NCBI GenBank assembly: GCA_965366365.1 | Contig: CBDUEV010000004.1 | Coordinates: 31,130 to 95,129, forward strand | Length of the DNA stretch: 64,000 nucleotides | Source of the DNA: CBDUEV01 sp965366365 | GTDB taxonomy: Bacteria; Actinomycetota; Acidimicrobiia; Spongiisociales; JAENVV01 | Direction of reading: 5' to 3' | Shown here: positions 1-8,509 of the stretch, piece by piece | How positions within the stretch are numbered: position 1 is the first letter of the stretch | How the letters are laid out: every line of letters starts with the position of its first letter | Notes under the pieces: generated by a model | What the model was told of the DNA's origin: nothing | The model's database searches: none | The model's input: the letters and a program-made list of their open reading frames with translations, nothing else | Made by a program: the position numbers and the translations under genes

Positions 1-594
1 ACCGCCGCAAGCGGTCTTGAGGGTTTGTCAGAACTCAGGAGAACAGCACCGGATCTGGTGGTCCTGGATCTCATGCTTCCCGAGGTCGATGGACTGGAGA
101 TCTGCAGGCGGATCAGGGAATCCGGCGATCCTGTGCTGATCCTCATGCTGACGGCCCGTACGGCCATCGCCGAGAGAGTGGCGGGTCTCGATGCAGGAGC
201 AGACGACTATTTGACCAAACCGTTCGCGCACGACGAACTGCTCGCCCGAGTCCGGACGCTCCTGCGGCGGAGTCCTCCGATCGATGATCGCGAAACGCTC
301 GCCTTCGCCGACGTCTCGATGGACGCAGGGACGATGGAAGTCGAGCGGCGAGGCAAGACGGTTGAACTGACCGCCCTCGAGTTTCGGCTGCTCGAGTATT
401 TCCTCAGAAACCCTCGTCTCGTATTGAGCCGCTCGCAGATTCTCGAATCGGTCTGGGGTCTCGACACCGACACCACGTCGAATATCGTCGATGTCTACGT
501 GCGGTACCTTCGCCAGAAACTCGAACTCCACGGTGGGAGCCGCCTGATCCAGACCGTGCGCGGCGCCGGATACAGCCTCCGCGAAGCCTCGTGA
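1..594 (+). CDS. OmpR/PhoB-family response regulator (5' end outside window)
   Basis: This is the DNA-binding partner of the histidine kinase that follows. The frame is open to the left edge, so the first part of the receiver domain is missing. Visible parts are the phospho-acceptor strand (VVLDLMLP), the conserved threonine (LTAR), the lysine loop (LTKPF), and a winged-helix effector domain ending in a typical TVRGAGYSL wing. A TTG at 25 is internal, not the real start. The stop TGA overlaps the GTG start of the kinase (GTGA), so the two are translationally coupled. The family is certain; the regulon cannot be told from sequence. Confidence 0.93.
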   Translation, partial: TAASGLEGLSELRRTAPDLVVLDLMLPEVDGLEICRRIRESGDPVLILMLTARTAIAERVAGLDAGADDYLTKPFAHDELLARVRTLLRRSPPIDDRETLAFADVSMDAGTMEVERRGKTVELTALEFRLLEYFLRNPRLVLSRSQILESVWGLDTDTTSNIVDVYVRYLRQKLELHGGSRLIQTVRGAGYSLREAS

Positions 595-1979
595 AGATCC
601 GCTGGAGATTGGCCCTCTACGGAACGGCAGTCGCCGCCATCGGAATGATCATCTTCGCTGCCTCACTCGTCGGCCTCGTGAGACGCAACGGACCCACCAA
701 TCAGATCACTTCCCTCGGCGTAGTGGCGGACGAGACAGCCGCAGCCATGGAGGCGATACCAGCTGCGGATTTCCCACCCGACGCCCCTCTCCTCGTTGCC
801 GACCTCACCGACAGTTCGGACCCATTCGTCCAGGTGGTCACCGACAGCGGGGCTGTTCTCTATCGCACTGCCACGCTCGACGGCGCCGACCCGATGATCC
901 CCGAGGCCGACCGTCGGGCAGCTCTCGTCTCCGGAGAGGCCATCACAGCCACACTGGCCGGCGACGACTACCGAGTCCAGGTTCGACCGTGGGCGAGATC
1001 CGACCTTGGCACCCAGGGAACCGTCATCGCCGCCCAGTCGGCCGCCGCGATCGACTCGGAGCTGGCCGGTCTCAGCTTCGTGATCTGGGCGGCGGCCTTC
1101 ATCACCATGATCGCCGCGGCGATCGTGAGCTGGATGGTCTCGGGCCGGGCAGTTCGTCCTCTGGAGCGACTGGCGGTGACAACCGACGCCATCGGCCAGA
1201 CAGGAGATTTGAGTCGGCGGCTGCCGACAGTGCGACCCGACGACGAGGTAGGAGCCCTCACCACCAGTTTCAACACCATGCTCGAACGCCTTCAGGACGC
1301 CCAAGATCAGACCGCCGCCGCCCTCACCGCCCAACGACGGTTCGTCGCCGACGCCTCCCACGATCTTCGTTCTCCACTCACCACCATCCGCAACAATGCC
1401 GGTTTCTTGGCGGAGCGCCCCGACATCAGCGAAGCGGACCGCGCCGATTCGGTGGACGACATCCTCGCCGAGGCGGAAAGGATGTCACGACTCATCGACG
1501 ACCTGCTCGACCTGGCGAGTTCAGACCTCGAGCCGGATCGGATTCGGGTGGGCCTAGACCTGGCTGCCATCGCCGGCGACGTGGTCCGCCGCATCCAACC
1601 CCGCCATGCCCACGCCATCATCGTGGTGGGGCAGGGCCCGGTTCCGCTGACCGGCGATCCCGACGCCCTCACCAGAGTGGTCGAGATCCTGGTCGAGAAC
1701 GCCTGCCTCCACGGTGAGAGCGCCGTCGAGGTGGAGGTGGAGACAAAGCGCGACCAGGCCCGGCTTGCGGTGAAAGACCGCGGGCCGGGGATCCCAGAAG
1801 CAGATATCGACAGAATCTTCGACCGCTTCTATCGAGTCGACCAAGCCAGGAGCACCGCCGGAAGCGGCCTGGGCTTGTCGATCGCCCGGAACCTGGTGGT
1901 TGCACAAGGCGGCTCCATCTCGGCCCAGAACCGCCCAACCGGTGGAGTCGAGGTATCGGTGGTGCTCCCGCTGGCCTGA
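591..1979 (+). CDS. Two-component sensor histidine kinase
   Basis: Membrane sensor kinase of 462 residues that should phosphorylate the preceding response regulator. In order: TM1 (about 7-30), an extracytoplasmic sensor region (31-160), TM2 (about 161-184), HAMP (185-240), a HisKA domain with the phospho-histidine in ADASHDLRSPLT (His257), and a HATPase_c domain with N box (VENACLHG), G1 (DRGPGIP), F box and G2 (GSGLGLSIA). The start is GTG overlapping the regulator stop. The sensor domain matches no family I recognise, so the signal is unknown. The two membrane genes downstream could be targets, but that is inference. Confidence 0.93.
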   Translation: MKIRWRLALYGTAVAAIGMIIFAASLVGLVRRNGPTNQITSLGVVADETAAAMEAIPAADFPPDAPLLVADLTDSSDPFVQVVTDSGAVLYRTATLDGADPMIPEADRRAALVSGEAITATLAGDDYRVQVRPWARSDLGTQGTVIAAQSAAAIDSELAGLSFVIWAAAFITMIAAAIVSWMVSGRAVRPLERLAVTTDAIGQTGDLSRRLPTVRPDDEVGALTTSFNTMLERLQDAQDQTAAALTAQRRFVADASHDLRSPLTTIRNNAGFLAERPDISEADRADSVDDILAEAERMSRLIDDLLDLASSDLEPDRIRVGLDLAAIAGDVVRRIQPRHAHAIIVVGQGPVPLTGDPDALTRVVEILVENACLHGESAVEVEVETKRDQARLAVKDRGPGIPEADIDRIFDRFYRVDQARSTAGSGLGLSIARNLVVAQGGSISAQNRPTGGVEVSVVLPLA

Positions 1980-2041
1980 GTCTCATGGGGGACTCATGTT
2001 GCGCCCATCGAGGACCAATGTGGATCGTTCACAGTGCAGAC

Positions 2042-2491
2042 ATGAGCACACCGGTAACGTCCCCAGTGGAACCACCCCCGCTTCCACCGATGGTCCCGGG
2101 TTCCACCCTGCCACAGCTGGAACTGGCGCGAATACTCCTCATCGTGCAGGGTGCCCTCGGGACGATGGCCTCGATCGAGACGTTCATCGTCATGGTCGCC
2201 ACCGGCGCGCCGCTGGCTTTCCCTCTGGCGGCGTCATGCGGCCTGACAGCGGCCACCCTGGTGGCTGCCGGCCGCCTGTCTCGCAATGGCAGGGGGACTC
2301 GGCGATTGGTCATACTCCTCGAGTCGATGTGGCTGGCGGGGGCGGCCATCGACGTGGGCCTCAGCATCGCCCTCGCCCACCGTGGCCTTGAGCTCGTTCC
2401 TTCCCTGACCCGAATCGTGATGCCGGTCGGGATCATCGTCCTGCTCACCCGCCCGCCTGTCAGGGCAGCCAGCCGGGGGGCGGCGCGATGA
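2042..2491 (+). CDS. Uncharacterised four-helix membrane protein
   Basis: Protein of 149 residues with a proline-rich N terminus followed by four hydrophobic segments and a short basic tail. I do not recognise a family. An in-frame ATG exists at 1985, but I chose 2042 because a CACAGT hexamer lies exactly six bases upstream, matching the -10 spacing seen at many starts in this window. The stop overlaps the ATG of the next gene (ATGA), so the two membrane proteins are probably co-translated. The role is unknown; the only clue is the position behind a two-component system. Confidence 0.6.
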   Translation: MSTPVTSPVEPPPLPPMVPGSTLPQLELARILLIVQGALGTMASIETFIVMVATGAPLAFPLAASCGLTAATLVAAGRLSRNGRGTRRLVILLESMWLAGAAIDVGLSIALAHRGLELVPSLTRIVMPVGIIVLLTRPPVRAASRGAAR

Positions 2492-3666
2492 TCCTTCATG
2501 CGGAGTCGCCCATCAGCAGGGGCTTCGGGGACTACGCCATCAGCCCCATGTACCTGGTCATCGACGAGCATGGCATTGCCCTCATCCTGGCCGCCCTCGT
2601 GCCGCTCGGTTTCTGGGCCGCCAGTCGTTGGGCGGCGCGCCGTGACGGCCTCACCCGTCGCCTTTTCGCCGGCTACCGCCGGCGGCCCGCCGGCCACAAG
2701 CTCGCCGCGTGGATGGTGGGCTTCTCGGCGACGATCCACCTCGGCCTGGCACTCGGGCACGAGACCAGTGCTTGGAACGCCGCCTACCTGGCGGGGGCGG
2801 TGGGGATGGGGTTCGCCCTGGTCCACATCGTCGAACCCCGCCGACGGTCCCGCGCCTTGGTGACGACGATTCTGGTGGGATCGGTACTCGCCTATGTCGG
2901 TACAGGTCTGGCCGGCCACGCTCCCGACCAATTGGGCCTGGCAACGAAACTGGCCGAGATCACCGCCCTCATCGCCCTGGCCGACCCGGCCGCGCTTGGG
3001 CGACTGCGACGAGGCGCCGCCACCGCCGGAAGGTTCGGCCTCGTCGTACTGGTCAGTCTCTCGGCATGGATCGGAGCATTGCAGAGCGGATCCGGCGGAC
3101 ACCACGCCGGAGAGACGCCGGCTCCGGGAGTGGCGTTGCCGATCGGGGAGGAACGAGCCCCCACCACCGATGAAATGAGAGCCGCGGACATGTTGTACGC
3201 CGAAGCCGTCGAGGCGCTCGCCAAGTACCACGACCCGGAGGTGGCTGCCGCCGACGGATACAGGGTCGACGGGCTCCACGGTTCGGACTTCCACGCCGAC
3301 AATCCGACGCATCTAGAGGACGGACTGCTCCTGGATCCAACCCGCCCCGAAACCCTCGTCTACGCAGAGAGCCCCGGCGGGCCGATTCTGCTGGGAGCGA
3401 TGTTCCAGATGCCCGACATCGGCGAGGCGGGACCGGCGGTGGGTGGTCCCCTGACCGTTTGGCACGCACACGATCACGTCTGTTTCTCGCTTCTCCCGCC
3501 GACAATCGGCGGCCTGATGGACCCCTTCGGACTCTGCCCAGTGGGCTCAATCACCATTCCGATCACCAACGAGATGATCCATCTTTGGGTGCTACCCGGT
3601 CTCGACGACCCCTTCGGTGACATCGACGACGAGTGGCTCGAGGAGTATCTCGCCGCGCAGGGCTGA
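2488..3666 (+). CDS. Membrane protein with histidine-rich extracytoplasmic C-terminal domain
   Basis: Protein of 392 residues. The N-terminal half has about five or six hydrophobic helices, including a histidine-bearing one (IHLGLALGHE). The C-terminal half (from about 225) is a soluble domain rich in acidic residues and histidines, with short clusters such as HADNPTHLED, HAHDHVCF and MIHLW plus two cysteines. Such clusters suggest metal binding, but this is inference and I cannot name a family. It overlaps the previous gene by ATGA and ends 10 bases before the convergent gene on the minus strand. It may act with its upstream partner and be controlled by the adjacent two-component system. Confidence 0.65.
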   Translation: MILHAESPISRGFGDYAISPMYLVIDEHGIALILAALVPLGFWAASRWAARRDGLTRRLFAGYRRRPAGHKLAAWMVGFSATIHLGLALGHETSAWNAAYLAGAVGMGFALVHIVEPRRRSRALVTTILVGSVLAYVGTGLAGHAPDQLGLATKLAEITALIALADPAALGRLRRGAATAGRFGLVVLVSLSAWIGALQSGSGGHHAGETPAPGVALPIGEERAPTTDEMRAADMLYAEAVEALAKYHDPEVAAADGYRVDGLHGSDFHADNPTHLEDGLLLDPTRPETLVYAESPGGPILLGAMFQMPDIGEAGPAVGGPLTVWHAHDHVCFSLLPPTIGGLMDPFGLCPVGSITIPITNEMIHLWVLPGLDDPFGDIDDEWLEEYLAAQG

Positions 3667-3676
3667 CGAGGTGGCG

Positions 3677-4636
3677 CTACACACGAGCCGGGGTGTTCGG
3701 GGTGACCACTTTCCGACTCACAACGCCGAAGACGACCAGCCCGATTCCGGCCGGAACCCAGTAGTCCACGATTCGGTACACCAGCACCGGAGCGACCACC
3801 GATCCAGTTGAGAACCCGAAGGCCGACAATACGCCGATGATGCCACCTTCGACGATGCCCAAACCGCCGGGAAGGCCGGGCAAGCCACCGATCAGCATGG
3901 ACAATCCGTGCGCGACGAAGACCTCCGAGGGGCTGAGGGAGATCCCGAAAGCCTCCAGGGCCGCCCACAACACCGCCGCCTCCGAGCTGACCCGCAGCGC
4001 CACCAGCACGGCTTCCCTCGGCGTGACCCTGCCTCCCCCCGAGGTCGGAGCGAGGTAATCCCTGACCGGACGGGGGAGGAGACGAACAAGGCGGTCGAGT
4101 GACGCGGCGCCGGCCAACACGACCAAGCCGGCCACGGTCAGCGCCACGCCAAGGACCAGAGCACCAGCGAACAAGAGCGGATGAGGACCCTCCGTGGTGA
4201 TCCATATGAGCCCCAGGCCGGTCATCACGAGCAGGCCGGCATAGGTGAGCATCGTGACGCGGACGGCCGCACCTGCCGCGTCGGACTCTTCGTTCTTCAC
4301 GGTCAGAGCCATGGTCGAAGGTGTCAGAGCGCCACCGGCTGGGAGAAGGCGCGCCACGGCCGATCCGGTCAGGGCCGCGGCCACCGCAGCCCTCCAACTC
4401 AGTTGGTGACCGATCGCCGCCAGACCTTCCTTGAAGAGGCCGGCGAACATGCCTTTGGCGAGAAGCTCGAAGAACAGCGCCACGGCCAGAAAGACGAGGG
4501 CACGCCCCGTGAACCGTGGCAGATCCCACCGTTGGGCGGCAAAAGACAGAGCTCCTGCGTATGCAAGGAAGCCGAGGAGGACGAGAACAACGCGCACGCC
4601 TGAGAGAAAACGCCGGGGGGCGTCGGACGCTGTCAT
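3677..4636 (-). CDS. YbhN/UPF0104-like flippase-fold membrane protein (lysylphosphatidylglycerol synthase TM-region family)
   Basis: Protein of 319 residues with about eight hydrophobic helices and the family signature of small-residue motifs (RLLPAGGAL near residue 90 and GGLPGLPGGLGIVEGG in the C-terminal third). Members resemble the transmembrane flippase part of MprF and are thought to move lipids or lipid-linked molecules; the substrate here is unknown. The start ATG at 4636 has CAGACT six bases upstream. A longer in-frame extension to 4918 is open but is proline/arginine-rich, runs antisense to the VOC gene region and lacks family character, so I rejected it. Confidence 0.8.
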   Translation of the reverse strand: MTASDAPRRFLSGVRVVLVLLGFLAYAGALSFAAQRWDLPRFTGRALVFLAVALFFELLAKGMFAGLFKEGLAAIGHQLSWRAAVAAALTGSAVARLLPAGGALTPSTMALTVKNEESDAAGAAVRVTMLTYAGLLVMTGLGLIWITTEGPHPLLFAGALVLGVALTVAGLVVLAGAASLDRLVRLLPRPVRDYLAPTSGGGRVTPREAVLVALRVSSEAAVLWAALEAFGISLSPSEVFVAHGLSMLIGGLPGLPGGLGIVEGGIIGVLSAFGFSTGSVVAPVLVYRIVDYWVPAGIGLVVFGVVSRKVVTPNTPARV

Positions 4637-4683
4637 GCCTCGAGTCTGGCAAACTCCAAGCCCCGGTGGGAGAGGATTTCGGT

Positions 4684-5064
4684 TCAAGCCATTTGAAGCA
4701 GCTGCAGAACGTTCCCGTCCGGATCGGAGAAGGTAGCCACCCACCCTCCCCAAGACTCGCGCTCCGGAGGACGCGAGAACGCGACTCCGTCCGCGGCGAG
4801 CCGTTCGTGGACGGCAGCAATGTCGGCCACGGCGAAATTGACCATGAGGCGCAACGGATCCGTGGCTGGGCCGGCGATACTGCCGTGAGTCGCCACCGTG
4901 AGCCGCACGCCGCCCCATTCGAAGTTCACGAAGCGATGACGTCGCGAACGTGGCGCCAGGCCGAGGGTTTCGGTATAGAAGGCGGCCATCCGTTCGAAAC
5001 GATCTTCACTGGTCCACACCAGCACCCCAGCCAGTCCATCGATGTCTGACCCGTGGTGCGTCAT
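4684..5064 (-). CDS. VOC (glyoxalase/bleomycin-resistance) family protein
   Basis: Protein of 126 residues forming one vicinal-oxygen-chelate module: two beta-alpha-beta-beta-beta repeats, first about 7-60 (GVLVWTSEDRFERMAAFY) and second about 65-126 ending in FSDPDGNVLQLLQ, the usual metal-ligand Glu/Gln strand. Substrate unknown; families include glyoxalases, dioxygenases and resistance proteins. The start ATG at 5064 is preceded by TATGGT with a six-base gap, which argues against the longer in-frame extension to 5202. It is divergent from the MFS gene at 5117, with only 52 bases between them. Confidence 0.82.
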   Translation of the reverse strand: MTHHGSDIDGLAGVLVWTSEDRFERMAAFYTETLGLAPRSRRHRFVNFEWGGVRLTVATHGSIAGPATDPLRLMVNFAVADIAAVHERLAADGVAFSRPPERESWGGWVATFSDPDGNVLQLLQMA

Positions 5065-5070
5065 GCGCCC

Positions 5071-5076
5071 ACCATA
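5071..5076 (-). promoter_or_regulatory. Putative -10 element of the VOC gene (leaderless)
   Basis: TATGGT on the minus strand, six bases before the ATG at 5064, so transcription would begin at or next to the start codon. No good -35 is visible. Confidence 0.5.
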
Positions 5077-5104
5077 TCCGACCGGCGCTCCGGCGGCTGC
5101 CGTG

Positions 5105-5110
5105 TAGCCT
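5105..5110 (+). promoter_or_regulatory. Putative -10 element of the MFS gene (leaderless)
   Basis: TAGCCT with a six-base gap (CGCCCG) to the ATG at 5117 and no Shine-Dalgarno sequence. Confidence 0.5.
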
Positions 5111-5116
5111 CGCCCG

Positions 5117-6277
5117 ATGCCCCAGCCACCGCTGTTCACCCGGCAGTTCCTCTTCGCCTTCGGGTCGAACCTGCTCATGGGCGTCACCTTTGCGTTGTTC
5201 ATCCACTACGCCGGGTTCCTGACCGAGTTGGGCGCCGACGAACCACAAATCGGACTGATCGTCGGGGTGGGAAGCCTGGGGTCGCTCCTCCTGAGGCCCT
5301 ATGTGGGACAACTCATGGACCGCATCGGTCGCCTCCCCCTCATCCACGCCGGAAACCTCATCAACCTCGCCTCCACCGTGCTGTACCTGACCGTGACCGA
5401 GATCTCGTGGTGGGTGTACACGTTGACCATCATCCACGGTTTCGCCGAGGCGATCCTCTACACCGCACTCACCACCTACGGCGCAGACATCATCCCGGCC
5501 GAACGCCGCACCGAAGGCTTGTCCTTCTTCGGAGTCTCCGGGCAGCTGCCCATTGCTCTCGGGGGCCTGCTGGGAGACTTCATTCTGAGACGCGGGGATT
5601 ACTCGCTCCTCTTCGGGGTGTCGGCCGGCATTGGCGGCCTGGCCCTTCTGGCCGGTCTGACGCTGCGTGAAGTCGAACGATCCGAACTCGAGGCAGCGCG
5701 CGGTTTCTTCCACGCCGTTCGCCAGGCACCACTGCTGCCGCTCTGGCTCTTGAGCTCCACCTTCGCCGTGGCGGTGGTGTCGTTCTTCACCTTTCTCAAG
5801 ACCTACGTCCTCGACACAGGCATCGGCTCGGTCGGGACGTTCTTCGCCCTGTACTCGGCAACCGCCATCCTGCTCAGGGTGGTGGGCAACCGCCTCCCAC
5901 GCCTCTTCGGCGAATTCCGCGTCCTCGTTGCCTCTCAGATAGCGCTGGCGCTTGGGCTGCTCTCGCTGGCGATGGCCAGTTCGGACACCGGGGTTGCGAT
6001 CTCGGGGATCCTGTGCGGCGCCGGCCATGGGTTCGCCTTCCCGATCCTCTACTCGCTCGTCGTCACCCGGTCGGCCGGTGCGGATAGAGGTTCGGCCCTG
6101 AGTGGCTTCCTCAGCTTCTTCCCTCTCGCCGGGCTGTTTGGTGCTCCGATTCTCGGCGGGATCATCAAAGGGTACGGCTACGCAATCATGTACACGACGG
6201 TCGCCGCGTGTGTGGCCGCTGCCACGGTGGCTTTCGTCATGTGGGAACGCAGCCGCCGTGTTCCGGCCCCGGTGTGA
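5117..6277 (+). CDS. Major facilitator superfamily transporter
   Basis: Protein of 386 residues with about twelve hydrophobic helices in two six-helix halves. The loop between helices 2 and 3 carries an MFS motif-A-like stretch (GQLMDRIGRLPL, about residues 69-80). It looks like a drug or metabolite exporter, but no substrate can be assigned. It starts at an ATG with TAGCCT six bases upstream and no ribosome binding site, so it is probably leaderless. It stands alone between the divergent VOC gene and the SRPBCC gene. Confidence 0.88.
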   Translation: MPQPPLFTRQFLFAFGSNLLMGVTFALFIHYAGFLTELGADEPQIGLIVGVGSLGSLLLRPYVGQLMDRIGRLPLIHAGNLINLASTVLYLTVTEISWWVYTLTIIHGFAEAILYTALTTYGADIIPAERRTEGLSFFGVSGQLPIALGGLLGDFILRRGDYSLLFGVSAGIGGLALLAGLTLREVERSELEAARGFFHAVRQAPLLPLWLLSSTFAVAVVSFFTFLKTYVLDTGIGSVGTFFALYSATAILLRVVGNRLPRLFGEFRVLVASQIALALGLLSLAMASSDTGVAISGILCGAGHGFAFPILYSLVVTRSAGADRGSALSGFLSFFPLAGLFGAPILGGIIKGYGYAIMYTTVAACVAAATVAFVMWERSRRVPAPV

Positions 6278-6420
6278 CCCCGGATGGGCCGACAAGACTG
6301 CGTGCGTCGCCCCGAGCCGTCGGTTCCGTTCATCGGTCGACCTTTCTCGGCTCGAACCGACGAACACACCTGGACCTAGGATCGACCCCGAGGTGATCGA
6401 TACGGCGAGGGAGGTGATCG

Positions 6421-6900
6421 ATGCGACGAGCCGAATACCACTTCGAGTCCGTGTGGGAGATGGCTGGACCCGTGGCGACGGTATTCGACGCCCTGCGCGA
6501 CTACGAGCGCTACCCGACTTGGTGGCCGGACGTTCGGTCGGTTCACCAGATCGAGCCGGGCGACGAAGACGGCACCGGCATGGTCGTGCGCTACGTGGTC
6601 GCCAGTCCGCTCGGCTATGCCCTGGCCTTCGACGTGACGCTGGCCCGTCTCGATCCGCCTCGGTTGATCTCGACCCGCTCATCCGGCGACCTGGTCGGGA
6701 CCGGAGATTGGATTCTCTCCGAGGCAGCCGGGATCACCACTGCCACGTACGTCTGGAATGTGGCGACGACACCAAGATGGATGAACCTCGTTGCCCCTCT
6801 CGCCAGACCGCTCTTCTCGTGGGCCCACGCCCGAGTCATGAGGCGCGGCGCTCGTGGTTTGACCGACCATCTCAGTGTGGATCTGCTGTCTTCGAGGTGA
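6421..6900 (+). CDS. SRPBCC (START-like) family protein
   Basis: Protein of 159 residues with the SRPBCC/polyketide-cyclase-like helix-grip pattern: an N-terminal strand (YHFESVWEM), a helix with the conserved ALRDYERYPTWWPDV, alternating strands, and a long C-terminal helix (HARVMRRGARGLTDHL). The fold binds hydrophobic ligands; the ligand is unknown. The start has a strong Shine-Dalgarno (GGGAGGTGATCG before ATG), and a TAGGAT -10-like hexamer lies about 40 bases upstream, so unlike many neighbours it appears to have a leader. Confidence 0.82.
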   Translation: MRRAEYHFESVWEMAGPVATVFDALRDYERYPTWWPDVRSVHQIEPGDEDGTGMVVRYVVASPLGYALAFDVTLARLDPPRLISTRSSGDLVGTGDWILSEAAGITTATYVWNVATTPRWMNLVAPLARPLFSWAHARVMRRGARGLTDHLSVDLLSSR

Positions 6901-7006
6901 GTTCGTTCGAGGTGAGGTGACCCCGGCTCACGACGGTCACTCCTCTGCCTGCGGCGAGTTCTCGGCGTGTTAATGCGTTCAGCCTCGGTTATCGGCCCTC
7001 CGCCTC

Positions 7007-7012
7007 TATCGT
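7007..7012 (+). promoter_or_regulatory. Putative -10 element of the DUF3179 gene (leaderless)
   Basis: TATCGT, six bases (CCGACC) before the ATG at 7019. No Shine-Dalgarno is present. Confidence 0.5.
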
Positions 7013-7018
7013 CCGACC

Positions 7019-8461
7019 ATGCACCGATTGGCGATCCTGGTGGCGATGGCTCTGGTGGGCGGCGCATGCTCATCCGCCGACGTCGCCCCCGATCCTCCTT
7101 CCGATCCATCGACAGATTCCCGCCCGGCTCCCTCCACCACCCTCTTGTCTCCACCCACGACGGCTCCCGGCCCGGCAACTGGCAGCGAGCCGTCGAATCC
7201 CCCGGCTTTCGTGCCGACCGGCGACCTCGAGCCGACGGTGGCCGCCGACGTCAGCATGCTGTTCGAAGGCCTCGGCACGGGGTTGGATCTGGAGGCAATC
7301 GCCTCGATCGGCTCCTCAGGCGACCCCCGCCTGGCCTGGCTGCTCTCCGACCTCTTCCGATTCGTCGGCCCAGGCACGGCACGGGACTCCTTGGCGGAGG
7401 CTTTCGGCGAGTTGACCGGGGTGGTGGTCTCGGACTCGAATCCCTGGGGCGAGTCGACCAACCTTCTCATCGGCTGGGACCTGGCTGAGCCTCCGGGGTA
7501 TCGGGAACTGAAGGGTGTGCTTTTCGCCACGATCGACGAGAGATGGGCTCCCTTCTTCGAAGACGCCGACAGCGAGATCGATTACCGCTATCTCAACTGG
7601 GGCGGCGTTCGGCCCGACGATCGCCCGCTCGGCGATTACGAGGCGGCCTGCCGGGGAGGGTGTATCCCCGCTCTCGACAACCCGGTCGTGACCGACGCAG
7701 CCGGCGGCGCCTGGTACCCGGACGATGGGATCGTCTTCGCAGTGGCGATCGGCGACGAGGCCCGCGCCTACCCGAAGAACATGATGGAGGTTCACGAGAT
7801 GGTCATCGACACGGTGGGAGGGGTGCGGTTCGGGATGCCGTACTGCACACTGTGCGGCTCGGCCCAGGCGTACGACCTCGAGTCGGTACCCGACGGCGTG
7901 GAACCGCCGGTGCTGAGGACCTCCGGCCTTCTCTCGAGGTCCAACAAGGTCATGTATGACCTCAACACCTGGTCCGCATTCGACACGTTCACCGGGCGGG
8001 CCGTGAGCGGTCCCCTCCGAGAGCAGGCGGTGGCTCTCCGTCAACTCACGGTGGTCACCGCCACGTGGGGTGCCTGGAAAGACGCCCACCCGAACACGAC
8101 GATCCTGGCTGAGGACGGCGGCATCGGACGGGCCTACCCGCGGGACCCGCTGCGAGGGCGCGACGACAACGGGCCGATCTTCCCGGTGGGCCCTGTCGAC
8201 TCGAGGCTGCCCGTGCAGGAACTGGTGTTGGGCGTTGAAACGCCCACCGGTCGCTTCATCGCCTTCCCGGTGGCGGGCGCCAGAGCGGCAATCGAGGCCG
8301 GAAACGATGTCCGGGTGGCGGGCGTTCGGGTGGTCGCCGACGCAGACGGACTGAGAGCCGAGGAGGAAGACGGGAGCCCCCTGGTGACACACGAAGCGTT
8401 TTGGTTCGCGTGGAGCCAGTTCCACCCCGACACGGACCTGTGGTCCGAAAGCGGGCTCTAA
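7019..8461 (+). CDS. DUF3179-domain lipoprotein
   Basis: Exported lipoprotein of 480 residues. The signal peptide ends in a lipobox (VGGAC, Cys17), followed by a Pro/Ser/Thr-rich linker to about residue 60. The C-terminal DUF3179 domain shows the family hallmarks: GCIPALDNP, a YP pair near AYPKNMM, the cysteine pair PYCTLCGSA and a late WFAW motif. The biochemical role of DUF3179 is not established; the conserved cysteines suggest a redox or metal function. Its stop lies 48 bases from the stop of the convergent glmS gene. Confidence 0.85.
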   Translation: MHRLAILVAMALVGGACSSADVAPDPPSDPSTDSRPAPSTTLLSPPTTAPGPATGSEPSNPPAFVPTGDLEPTVAADVSMLFEGLGTGLDLEAIASIGSSGDPRLAWLLSDLFRFVGPGTARDSLAEAFGELTGVVVSDSNPWGESTNLLIGWDLAEPPGYRELKGVLFATIDERWAPFFEDADSEIDYRYLNWGGVRPDDRPLGDYEAACRGGCIPALDNPVVTDAAGGAWYPDDGIVFAVAIGDEARAYPKNMMEVHEMVIDTVGGVRFGMPYCTLCGSAQAYDLESVPDGVEPPVLRTSGLLSRSNKVMYDLNTWSAFDTFTGRAVSGPLREQAVALRQLTVVTATWGAWKDAHPNTTILAEDGGIGRAYPRDPLRGRDDNGPIFPVGPVDSRLPVQELVLGVETPTGRFIAFPVAGARAAIEAGNDVRVAGVRVVADADGLRAEEEDGSPLVTHEAFWFAWSQFHPDTDLWSESGL

Positions 8462-8509
8462 CCCCCTGCGTCGAGTCCCTGACCCGCCGTCGGGTGGGGA
8501 ACTCCCCCG

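Noticed and set aside
2029..3312. Minus-strand open frame of over 400 codons opposite the His-rich membrane gene
   Set aside because: The plus-strand frame has clear membrane helices and coupled start; the minus frame has shadow-like composition.
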